A stretch of 64,000 nucleotides of DNA from Pseudomonadota bacterium (GTDB lineage: Bacteria; Pseudomonadota; Alphaproteobacteria; Rhodobacterales; Rhodobacteraceae), in the NCBI GenBank assembly GCA_020161615.1, contig JAIUPD010000001.1:576875-640874 (forward strand). Direction: 5' to 3'. Positions 28,711 through 37,359 of the stretch are shown here, in pieces. Every line of letters starts with the position of its first letter. The stretch's first letter is position 1. The translations under genes and the position numbers were made by a program. Under the pieces are notes generated by a model. It did no database searches. It was not told the origin of the DNA and saw only the letters and a program-made list of their open reading frames with translations.

Positions 28711-31494
28711 ATGACGGATTTCATCGCCCGACTCACCCGTTGCCCCCTGCCGCATGATTCCGAGGCGGGCGCCGATATCGCCAGCCGTTTCTCGGGTCTC
28801 GCCCCCGAGCTGCGGGGCCTGCTGGAGGGCACCGCGGGCTGTTCGCCTTTCCTCAAGTCGCTGATGGAGCGCGAGGAAGTCTGGCTGCGCGCGGCGCTGG
28901 AGGGCGCGCCGGAGGCGGCGTTCGAGGGGATCCTTGACGCCCTTGTGCCCGAGGGGCCCGCCGCCACCGGCAGCGCCTTGCGGCAGGCCAAGCGGCGCGT
29001 CGCGCTTCTTGCGGCGCTGGCCGATCTGGGCGGGGTCTGGTCGCTGGAGGCGGTGACCCAGGCGCTGACCCGTTTCGCCGATCGCGCCGTGCAGCGCGCG
29101 CTTGCCACCCATCTGGCCGAGGAGATCCGCCGCGGCAAGATCCCCGGCGCCCAGCCCGGCGACGAAGAGCGGGGCGCGGGCATGGTGGCTTTCGCCATGG
29201 GCAAGATGGGCGCGGGCGAGCTGAATTATTCCTCCGACATCGACCTCATCTGCCTTTTCGACGAAAGCCGCTTCGCCCCGGACGACTGGCACGAGGCCCG
29301 GCAGGCCTTCATCCGCGCCACCCGCAAGATGGCGGCGATGCTGAACGACCATACCGGCGAGGGCTATGTCTTCCGCACCGACCTCAGGCTCAGGCCCGAC
29401 GCCAGCGTGACCCCGGTCTGTATCTCGATGGAGGCGGCCGAGCGCTATTACGAGAGCCTCGGCCGCACCTGGGAACGCGCCGCCTGGATCAAGGCGCGGC
29501 CCGCGGCGGGGGATCTGGAGGCGGGGGCGCGGTTCCAGGAGGCGCTCAGGCCCTTCGTCTGGCGCCGTCACCTCGATTTCGCGGCGATCCAGGACGCGCA
29601 TGACATGATCCGCCGGATCCGCGAGCACAAGGGGCTGGCCGGGGCGCTGGCGCTCGATGGCCACAACCTGAAGCTCGGCCGCGGCGGCATCCGCGAGATC
29701 GAATTCTTCACCCAGACCCGGCAGCTGATCGCCGGGGGGCGCGACCCGGATCTGCGGTCCCGCGACACGGTGGGCGGGCTGGCGGCACTGGCGGCGAAGG
29801 GCTGGGTGCCGGAGCCGGTGACGGCGGCGCTGACCGAGCTTTACCGCGCGCATCGGGAACTCGAGCATCGCCTGCAGATGGTGCAGGACGCCCAGACCCA
29901 GATCCTGCCGAAGACGCCCGAGGATTGGGACCGGCTCGCGCGGTTCTCGGGCGAGGGCGACACCGCCGCCTTCCGCGAGGCGCTGTTTGCCCGGCTCGAC
30001 CGGGTGACGGCGCTGACCGAGGATTTCTTCCAGCCGGGCGGGGGCGAGGCGGCGCCGCGCCCGAGCCTCAGCGAGCAGCAGCGCGAGGTGGTGCGCGGCT
30101 GGCGGGCGCTGCCCGCCCTGCGCTCGGCCCGGGCGCAGGAGATCTTCACCCGGCTGGAGCCCGAAATCCTGGCGCGGCTGTTGAAGGCCTCGCAGCCCGA
30201 CGAGGCGATCCTGGGCTTCGACCGCTTCCTTTCGGGCCTGCCGGCCGGGGTGCAGCTTTTCTCGCTCTTCGAGGCCAATCCGACCTTGATTGACCTTCTG
30301 GCCGATGTGCTGACCACGGCGCCGGTCCTGGGCCAGTATCTGGCGCGCAACGCCGGGGTTCTGGATGCGGTGATCGGCGGCGGCTTCTTCGCGCCCTGGC
30401 CGGGGACGGCGGCGCTGGCCGAGGGGCTGGCGCGGCGGCTCCAGGCCGAGGCGGATTACGAGAAGAAGCTCGATGCGGCGCGGGTCTGGATGAAGGAATG
30501 GCATTTCCGCATTGGCGTGCATCACCTGCGTGGGCTCATTGATGCCTTCGAGGCCGCAGGGCAATACGCCGGGCTCGCCGATGCGGTGCTGGCCGGGCTC
30601 TGGCCGCTGGTCGCGGCCGAATTCGCCCGCAAGCACGGACCGGCGCCCGGGCGGGGTGCGGTGGTGCTGGGAATGGGCTCGCTGGGCGCCGGGCGGCTCA
30701 ACGCGGCCTCGGACCTCGATCTCATCGTGATCTATGACGCGGCGGGGCAGGAGGCCTCGGAAGGGCCGCGCCCCCTCGCCGCGCGGGCCTATTTCGCCCG
30801 GCTGACGCAGGCGCTGGTGACGGCGCTGTCGGCGCCCATGGCGCAGGGGCGGCTTTATGAGGTCGACATGCGGCTCAGGCCCTCGGGGCGGCAGGGGCCG
30901 GTCGCGACCTCGTTCGATGCCTTCCGCAGCTATCAGGAGGGCGAGGCCTGGACCTGGGAGCATCTGGCGCTAACCCGGGCGCGGCCGGTGGCGGGCTCCG
31001 TGGCGCTGGGCGAGGAGGTGGAGCGGTTCCGGCAGGCTCTGCTCGGCCAGAAGGCGGAGGGCGCCGGCGTGGCCCGGGACGTGGCCGAGATGCGGGCCCG
31101 GCTCAGGGCGGCGAAGCCGGGGCAGGGCGGGCTCGAGGCCAAGGACGGGCCGGGGCGGTTGCAGGATATCGAGCTGCTGGCGCAGATGCTGGCGCTGAAG
31201 GCCGCCTCCTCCTCCCGGCGGGTCGAGGCGCAGATCGCTGCCGGCAAGCGCGCGGGCCTGATCGCCCCGGCCGAGAGCGCGCGGCTGCTGGCGGCCTACC
31301 GGCTGCTCTGGCGGGTGCAATGCGGGCTGCGGCTGCTGGCCCACCGGCCGAGCGAGCCGGCGACGCTGGGCGAAGGCGCGCGGGCCTTCCTGCTGCGCGA
31401 AGCGGGGGAGGAGGATCTGGACGCCCTGCTTTCCCGGCTGGAGGGGGCGGTGACCGAGGCTGCGGCAATCATCGACGCCGCCTTGGCGGACTAG
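28711..31494 (+). CDS. glnE: Bifunctional glutamine synthetase adenylyltransferase/adenylyl-removing enzyme
   Basis: Controls glutamine synthetase activity by adding or removing AMP in response to PII and glutamine. The 927-residue length is typical for the family in alphaproteobacteria. Two nucleotidyltransferase domains are intact: the N-terminal adenylyl-removing one with GKMGAGELNYSSDIDL near 166-181, and the C-terminal adenylyltransferase with GMGSLGAGRLNAASDLDL near 653-670. The segment LKLGRGGIREIEFFTQ near 320 is conserved. It stands alone between a long upstream gap and composite element E; glnA and glnB are not in the window. Confidence 0.95.
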   Translation: MTDFIARLTRCPLPHDSEAGADIASRFSGLAPELRGLLEGTAGCSPFLKSLMEREEVWLRAALEGAPEAAFEGILDALVPEGPAATGSALRQAKRRVALLAALADLGGVWSLEAVTQALTRFADRAVQRALATHLAEEIRRGKIPGAQPGDEERGAGMVAFAMGKMGAGELNYSSDIDLICLFDESRFAPDDWHEARQAFIRATRKMAAMLNDHTGEGYVFRTDLRLRPDASVTPVCISMEAAERYYESLGRTWERAAWIKARPAAGDLEAGARFQEALRPFVWRRHLDFAAIQDAHDMIRRIREHKGLAGALALDGHNLKLGRGGIREIEFFTQTRQLIAGGRDPDLRSRDTVGGLAALAAKGWVPEPVTAALTELYRAHRELEHRLQMVQDAQTQILPKTPEDWDRLARFSGEGDTAAFREALFARLDRVTALTEDFFQPGGGEAAPRPSLSEQQREVVRGWRALPALRSARAQEIFTRLEPEILARLLKASQPDEAILGFDRFLSGLPAGVQLFSLFEANPTLIDLLADVLTTAPVLGQYLARNAGVLDAVIGGGFFAPWPGTAALAEGLARRLQAEADYEKKLDAARVWMKEWHFRIGVHHLRGLIDAFEAAGQYAGLADAVLAGLWPLVAAEFARKHGPAPGRGAVVLGMGSLGAGRLNAASDLDLIVIYDAAGQEASEGPRPLAARAYFARLTQALVTALSAPMAQGRLYEVDMRLRPSGRQGPVATSFDAFRSYQEGEAWTWEHLALTRARPVAGSVALGEEVERFRQALLGQKAEGAGVARDVAEMRARLRAAKPGQGGLEAKDGPGRLQDIELLAQMLALKAASSSRRVEAQIAAGKRAGLIAPAESARLLAAYRLLWRVQCGLRLLAHRPSEPATLGEGARAFLLREAGEEDLDALLSRLEGAVTEAAAIIDAALAD

Positions 31495-31843
31495 AGACGA
31501 GGAAGCGGGGGGCCAAGGTCCGGCCGCGCCACGGGCGCGGCGTTCGCGGCGAGAGGCGCGCCACGGGCGCGTTTCCGTGACGCCGCTCACCCCAACGTCC
31601 CCGCCGAAGGGGGTTTTCCACCCCCTTTGGAAACCCCCGAGGATACTTGAGGCGCAAAGAAGGCGCCTTAACGCCCTCTTAACCTCCTTCTTTGCGCTGT
31701 AAATATCCTCGGGGGGTGAATGCCCGCAGGGCAGAGGGGGGCAGACGGCCCCCCTTCCTTCGGCGCGGCGGTACGCCGCGCCGCTGGTCGCCCGAGGCGC
31801 TCGTGCCGAAGGCGCGGGCAACGAGGGCGAAATCCCTCGCCCG
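31495..31843. repeat. Composite intergenic element, copy E (complete)
   Basis: This fills the gap between convergent glnE and the monooxygenase gene, starting at the base after the glnE stop. Order: GC-rich hairpin module (31515-31590); hairpin CCGAAGGGGG (31604-31613) / CCCCCTTTGG (31621-31630) with loop TTTTCCA; arm GAGGATACTT (31639-31648); TTAA-CGCCCTC-TTAA (31668-31682); inverted arm AAATATCCTC (31701-31710). A triple-hairpin module ends it: TGCCC/GGGCA at 31721-31733, GGGGGGC/GCCCCCC at 31736-31754, and GGCGCGGCG/CGCCGCGCC at 31762-31782. It ends at about 31837. Confidence 0.82.
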
Positions 31844-33025
31844 TCAGGCCGTCACGTCGTGCTCGTAGATCCAGTCGTAGCGCCGCAGCGCCAGGCTCGG
31901 GGTCAGGCGGTTGGCGGCGCGGAGCAGGGTGTGGGCCGCCTGGGCCATCGGGCCGCGAAGGTGGTAATTGCGGGCATTGGCATTGGCCGCGGCGACCACT
32001 TTCGCGGTGCGGGGCGCGCGGACGGTGGCGTAGGTCGCCAGGGCGCCTGCGGGGTTCTGCGGGCGACGGGCGAGGCTTCTGGCCAGGCACCAGGCGTCCT
32101 CGAGCGCCAGATTGGCGCCCTGGGCCATGAAGGGCAGCGTCGGATGCGCCGCGTCCCCCAGAAGGGCCGCGCGCCCGGCGCCGTCGTGCCAGTGCTCGGC
32201 CACCGGGTGGCGGAAGAGGCCCCAGAGGAAGACCTCCTCCACCGCGTCAAGCCAGCCCGGCACCGGGCCGCCGAAGCCTGCGAAGGCGGCTTTCAGCGCG
32301 GCCGGGTCATCGGGGTGATTCCAGCCCTCGGCCGCCCAGCTGCGGCGTTCCTGCACGGCGACGATGTTCCTGAGCGTCCCGCCCCGCAGCGGGTAGCTGA
32401 CGAGGTGCCGGCCCGGTCCCATGAAGACCTGCGCCACGCGTGGGCCGCCGTCGCCGGGAATCAGCGCGCGCCAGGCGACCTGGCCGGTGAAGAAGGGCTC
32501 GCGCTTGCCATTGAGCCGGGTCCTGAGGGGCGAGCGCAACCCGTCCGCCCCCAGCACGAGCGGTGCTTCATGCACGGCGCCCACGGCGGTGGTGATGCGG
32601 GCGCCAGATCGGGTCAGCGCGATGTCCTGGACCTGTTGCAGCAGCTGCACCTGTGTGCCCGCCGCGCGGGCGGCCGTCGCCAGCGCCTCGATCAGGTCGG
32701 CGCGGTGGCAAAGGTAGAAGCCCGGCCCCTGCTGCGGCAGGGCGAGGCGGGTGACGAGCCGCCCGGCACTGTCGCGCAGTTCCACGGCCTCGGAGCGGTC
32801 ACCGGCGGTTTCGGGATCGATTCCCAGTGCCCGCAGCACCCGGGCGCCATTCGGGCTGATCTGCAGCCCGGCGCCGACTTCGGTGATCTGGCCGGCCTGT
32901 TCCAGCAGCGCGACCTCGGCGCCTTGGTGGCAGAGCGCGGTGGCGGCCGCGAGGCCGGCGACGCCCGCGCCCAGGACCAGGGCATTCTGTCCGGCGAGGG
33001 GCGCGGCGGGATCCGTTGCGGGCAT
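31844..33025 (-). CDS. FAD-dependent monooxygenase (salicylate hydroxylase-like)
   Basis: Class A flavoprotein hydroxylase of 393 residues. The Rossmann dinucleotide fold is ALVLGAGVAGLAAATAL near 15-31 (GAGVAG). The DG-like motif LVLGADGLRSPLRTRL is near 155, and GDAAHPTLPFMAQGANLALE near 280 closes the FAD site (GD motif). The start at 33025 (MPATDPAAPL) is preferred because the upstream frame is part of the dksA gene on the same strand, read in another frame. Substrates of the family are aromatic acids; nothing adjacent identifies one. Its start is 26 bases after the dksA stop. Confidence 0.87.
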   Translation of the reverse strand: MPATDPAAPLAGQNALVLGAGVAGLAAATALCHQGAEVALLEQAGQITEVGAGLQISPNGARVLRALGIDPETAGDRSEAVELRDSAGRLVTRLALPQQGPGFYLCHRADLIEALATAARAAGTQVQLLQQVQDIALTRSGARITTAVGAVHEAPLVLGADGLRSPLRTRLNGKREPFFTGQVAWRALIPGDGGPRVAQVFMGPGRHLVSYPLRGGTLRNIVAVQERRSWAAEGWNHPDDPAALKAAFAGFGGPVPGWLDAVEEVFLWGLFRHPVAEHWHDGAGRAALLGDAAHPTLPFMAQGANLALEDAWCLARSLARRPQNPAGALATYATVRAPRTAKVVAAANANARNYHLRGPMAQAAHTLLRAANRLTPSLALRRYDWIYEHDVTA

Positions 33026-33051
33026 GGTTTCCGCCTGTGCTGGGCGGGCGC

Positions 33052-33474
33052 TCAGTCGTCGCGGTGAACGCGCTCGCTGCGCTCGTGACGTTCCTGGGCC
33101 TCGAGCGTCATGGTGGCGATCGGGCGGGCGTCGAGGCGCTTGAGCGAGATCGGCTCGCCGGTCATCTCGCAATAGCCGAATTCGCCATTGTCGATGCGGC
33201 GCAGCGCGGCGTCGATCTTGGCGACCAGCTTGCGCTGGCGGTCGCGGGTCCTGAGTTCCAGCGCGCGGTCGGTCTCTTCCGAGGCGCGGTCGGCCATGTC
33301 GGGCAGGTTGCGCGTGGAATTGGCGAGGTCGGCCAGCGTTTCCTTGCTGTCCTCGAGGATCTCTTCCTTCCAGGCAAGCAGCTTGCGGCGGAAGTACTCG
33401 AGCTGCCGTTCGTTCATGAACGGCTCGTCCTCGGCGGGCTTGTAATCGTCAGGCAGAAAGTTTTCCGGCTTCAT
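33052..33474 (-). CDS. dksA: RNA polymerase-binding factor DksA, single-Cys form
   Basis: Secondary-channel factor that modulates RNA polymerase with ppGpp. The 140 residues begin MKPENFLPDDYKPAEDEPFM, with the coiled coil MADRASEETDRALELRTRDR carrying the DxxDxA-like tip (DMADRASEE). The C-terminal globular region has FGYCEMTGEPISLKRLDARP. The usual four zinc cysteines are reduced to one: the pattern is Cys-Thr-Thr-Ala instead of four Cys. Non-zinc DksA variants are known. The start at 33474 is supported by AGGGGAT upstream; an in-frame ATG at 33543 would add 23 residues. Confidence 0.9.
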   Translation of the reverse strand: MKPENFLPDDYKPAEDEPFMNERQLEYFRRKLLAWKEEILEDSKETLADLANSTRNLPDMADRASEETDRALELRTRDRQRKLVAKIDAALRRIDNGEFGYCEMTGEPISLKRLDARPIATMTLEAQERHERSERVHRDD

Positions 33475-33769
33475 CAGCGTATCCCCTGTTTGCCCGGAAC
33501 CGAAGGCAACCGACTCGACGATGGTTTCGTTCTTTGCGGTCATTCCGAGCCCCCTCTGGGGACGCCTTAAACCCATGCAAGGGCGATGTCACGAGGCAAT
33601 CGGTAACATTTGCGGGCGCGTGTCCTGTGGGCCGCAGGGCGCGTGCCCCCATGTGTAGTGTCGGGTGACGCAACGGGGCCGGGGTGTGCTGCCTTGCGGC
33701 AGGACCGCGGCGCGGCTAGTGTCACGCCCGAGCCGCCCCCCGGGGGCGCGATTTCCGGGAAGGACCCAG

Positions 33770-34615
<846 letters not shown>

Positions 34616-34744
34616 GGGGTTTCGCCCTGGGCCTTCGGTCTGCGGGCGACCAAGGCGGGGGGCCAGCCCCCCGCACCCCCCGCTCAAGGGGGTTTTCCAC
34701 CCCCTTGAGAAACCCCCGAGGATATTTTCAGCGCAAAGAAGGGC
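34616..34744. repeat. Composite intergenic element, copy F (partial)
   Basis: This fills the convergent gap between the MoxR gene and xth, starting at the MoxR stop. It has GGGGTTTCGCCCT, then GGGGGGCCAGCCCCCCG, then hairpin CTCAAGGGGG (34683-34692) / CCCCCTTGAG (34700-34709) with loop TTTTCCA. One arm GAGGATATTT (34718-34727) follows, then GCGCAAAGAAG. The dyad and second arm are missing, as if truncated by the xth end. Confidence 0.72.
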
Positions 34745-35521
34745 TCAGGCGGCGAGATCGACCCAGACCGGCGTGTGGTCCGAGGGTTTGTCCCAGTCGC
34801 GGGGTTCGGTCTCGATCCAGCAATCCTGAAGCAGGTCGGCGGCCTGCGGCGAGAGCAGCCAATGGTCGATGCGGATCCCGTCGTTGCGGCCACGGGCGTT
34901 GGCCTGGTAATCCCAGAAGGAATAGAGCCCGGGTTCCGGGCGCCGCAGCCTGAGCGCGTCATAGAGACCCAGCGCTTCGAGACGGCGGAAGGCGGCGCGG
35001 CTGTCGGGCAGAAAGAGCGCGTCCTGGCGCCAGGCATCGGGGCGGGCGGCATCCTGGGGCTGCGGGATGACGTTGTAATCGCCGGCGAAGGCAAGGGGGC
35101 GTTCCTCGGCCAGCAGCGCCATGGCGCGGGCTTTCAGGCGTTCCATCCAGGCCAGCTTGTAGTCGTATTTGGGCCCGGGCGCCGGGTTGCCGTTCGGCAG
35201 GTAGAGGCCGCAGACCCGCAGCCCGGTGTCGCCGATATCGGCCTCGATCCAGCGCGCCTGTTCGTCCGTCTCATCGCCAGGCAGACCCCGGGTGACGTTG
35301 CTCAGCGGCAGCTTCGACAGGATCGCCACGCCGTTGAAGCCCTTTTGGCCATGGGTCTCCAGGTGATAGCCGCGATCCTCGATCAGGGCGCGGGGAAAGG
35401 CCTCGTCGACCGATTTGATCTCCTGCAGGACGGCCACATCGGGCTGGGCCTGGTCCAGCCAGCGGCCGAGCGTCTCGGCTCGCGCCTTGACGCCGTTGAT
35501 GTTGAAGGTGGCGAGTTTCAT
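34745..35521 (-). CDS. xth: Exodeoxyribonuclease III
   Basis: AP endonuclease and 3'-5' exonuclease of base excision repair. The 258 residues carry the ExoIII motifs: MKLATFNINGVKARAETLGR at the start, DVAVLQEIKS with the metal Glu near residue 36, the GLYLPNGNP loop near 108, LAFAGDYNVIP with Asp/Asn near 146, RIDHWLLSPQ near 219 and the terminal PSDHTPVWVD with the catalytic Asp-His. Length matches the bacterial enzyme. It converges with the MoxR gene and sits downstream of trpE on the same strand, separated by element G. Confidence 0.94.
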   Translation of the reverse strand: MKLATFNINGVKARAETLGRWLDQAQPDVAVLQEIKSVDEAFPRALIEDRGYHLETHGQKGFNGVAILSKLPLSNVTRGLPGDETDEQARWIEADIGDTGLRVCGLYLPNGNPAPGPKYDYKLAWMERLKARAMALLAEERPLAFAGDYNVIPQPQDAARPDAWRQDALFLPDSRAAFRRLEALGLYDALRLRRPEPGLYSFWDYQANARGRNDGIRIDHWLLSPQAADLLQDCWIETEPRDWDKPSDHTPVWVDLAA

Positions 35522-35579
35522 GGGCGTCCTCCGCAGCAGCGGGCCAGTGTCGCATGGCCGGGCACCGGAGGCCAGACCC

Positions 35580-35819
35580 GCGCCCCTTCATCTTCGTTCT
35601 TCAACTATCCTCGGGAGGATTTTCAAGGAGGGTGGAAAACCCTCCTTGAAGCAGGGGGTGCGGGGGGCAGCAGCCCCCCGCCCTTTGCGTTTTCTGGGGT
35701 CGGTCTTCCGGCCGCGCCACGGGCGCGGCGTTCGCGGCGAGAGGCGCGCCACTGGCGCGTTTCCGAGACGCCGCTCACCCCCGCGCCTCCGGTCGCCCGA
35801 GGCACGAGGGCGAAACCCC
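35580..35819. repeat. Composite intergenic element, copy G (rearranged)
   Basis: An arm in inverted form AACTATCCTC (35603-35612) and hairpin TTCAAGGAGGG (35622-35632) / CCCTCCTTGAA (35640-35650) with loop TGGAAAA come first. GGGGGGCAGCAGCCCCCC follows, then the GC-rich module (35708-35785) in the opposite relative orientation to copy A, and the GCACGAGGGCGAAACCCCT end that touches the trpE stop codon. The hairpin differs from other copies by paired changes that keep the stem. Confidence 0.72.
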
Positions 35820-37340
35820 TCAGTAATTGCCACGCACGAAGAGGCCCGCGCCCTCGGCCGCCGCGCGCAATGCCTTGGCCTTGTTGACCGATTCCTGCCA
35901 TTCGGCCTCGGGGTCGCTGTCGAAGACCACGCCGCCGCCGGCCTGGGTGTACATCACCCCGTCCTTCAGCACCGCCGTCCTGAGCGCGATGCAGAAATCC
36001 ATCTCGCCATTGGCGGCGAAATAGCCGATGCCGCCGCCGTAGATGCCGCGTTTCTCGGGCTCCAGCTCGTCGATGATCTGCATGGCACGGATTTTCGGCG
36101 CGCCCGAGACGGTGCCGGCGGGTAGACCCGCCAGCAGGGCGGACAAGGCATCCTCATCGTCGCGGATCTCGCCCACCACATTCGAGACGATGTGCATGAC
36201 GTGGGAATAGCGCTCGATGATGAATTTCTCGGTCGGGTGGACGGTGCCGATCTTGGCCACCCGGCCGACGTCGTTGCGGCCAAGGTCCAGCAGCATCAGA
36301 TGCTCGGCCAGTTCCTTCTGGTCGGCCAGCAGATCCAGTTCCAGCGCCTTGTCCTCCTCGGGCGTGGCGCCGCGCTTGCGGGTGCCGGCGATGGGGCGGA
36401 TCGTCACCTCGTTATCGCGCAGCCTGACCAGGATCTCGGGCGAGGCGCCGACGATGTGGAAGGCGCCGAGGTCGAAATAGACCATGAAGGGCGAGGGGTT
36501 GGTGCGCCTGAGCGAACGGTAGAGGGCGAAGGGCGGCAGCGGGAATTCCTGCGCCCAGCGTTGCGACGGCACGACCTGGAAGATGTCGCCCGCGCGGATG
36601 TAATCCTTGGCCTTCTCCACGGCGGCCTTGTAGCCCTCCTTGGTGAAGTTCGAGCGCGCCTCGCCGACGCTCAGCGCCGCGCCCAGCGTGCGGCCGGTCC
36701 CCACCGCCTCGCGTTCGAGATCGCGCAGCGCGTCCATCACCCGCTCGGCCGCCTGGGCATAGGCCGCGCGCGCCGAAAGGCCGGAATTGGCCCAGGCGGG
36801 CGAGACCACGGTCACCTCGCCCTTCACCCCGTCCAGCACCGCCACGATCGACGGGCGCATCAGCACCGCGTCGGGCAGGTCCAGCGGGTCGGGATTGGTC
36901 ATCGGCAGATGCTCGACCAGCCGGATCATGTCATAGCCGAGATAGCCGAAGAGCCCGGCCGAGATGGCGGGCAGGTCGGCCGGCATGATGATGCGGCTTT
37001 CGGCCAGGAGCTTGCGCAATTCCTCCAGCGGGTGCCCGGGCAGGTCGCGAAAGGCGTGGTCGTCGAACCGGGCCTCGCGGTTCACCCGGCTTTGGCCGTC
37101 GCGGCATTGCCAGATCAGATCGGGCTTGGTGCCGACGATGGAATAGCGGCCACGGATCTCGCCGCCGGTCACCGATTCCAGCATGAAGCTGTCCTTGCGG
37201 TTGCCGGCGATCTTCAGCATCAGCGAGACAGGCGTGTCCAGATCCGCGGCGAGGCGGGCATGGACAAGCTGGTTCTCGCCCCGGTTCCACCCGGCCTCGA
37301 ACTCGGCGAATGCGGGGAAGAGAAGGGTCGAGGTGGACAC
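35820..37340 (-). CDS. trpE: Anthranilate synthase component I
   Basis: Converts chorismate with ammonia to anthranilate, the first step of tryptophan synthesis. The 506 residues have the N-terminal regulatory domain with the LLES-type feedback motif region (DSFMLESVTGGEIRGRYSIV near 51-70). The chorismate-binding catalytic domain includes IRPIAGTRKRG near 315, DLGRNDVGRVAKIGTV near 356, SGAPKIRAMQIIDELE near 416 and the end GGGVVFDSDPEAEWQES. It follows ppiD by 19 bases and is likely co-transcribed. trpG and trpD do not follow; xth does, after element G. Confidence 0.96.
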   Translation of the reverse strand: MSTSTLLFPAFAEFEAGWNRGENQLVHARLAADLDTPVSLMLKIAGNRKDSFMLESVTGGEIRGRYSIVGTKPDLIWQCRDGQSRVNREARFDDHAFRDLPGHPLEELRKLLAESRIIMPADLPAISAGLFGYLGYDMIRLVEHLPMTNPDPLDLPDAVLMRPSIVAVLDGVKGEVTVVSPAWANSGLSARAAYAQAAERVMDALRDLEREAVGTGRTLGAALSVGEARSNFTKEGYKAAVEKAKDYIRAGDIFQVVPSQRWAQEFPLPPFALYRSLRRTNPSPFMVYFDLGAFHIVGASPEILVRLRDNEVTIRPIAGTRKRGATPEEDKALELDLLADQKELAEHLMLLDLGRNDVGRVAKIGTVHPTEKFIIERYSHVMHIVSNVVGEIRDDEDALSALLAGLPAGTVSGAPKIRAMQIIDELEPEKRGIYGGGIGYFAANGEMDFCIALRTAVLKDGVMYTQAGGGVVFDSDPEAEWQESVNKAKALRAAAEGAGLFVRGNY

Positions 37341-37359
37341 GGGGGAGGCGCCTTTCGGG

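Noticed and set aside
28379-28714. Small plus-strand ORFs of 67-111 codons before glnE
   Set aside because: Overlapping frames with Arg/Gly-rich low complexity, no ribosome binding site and no hydrophobic or domain signal.
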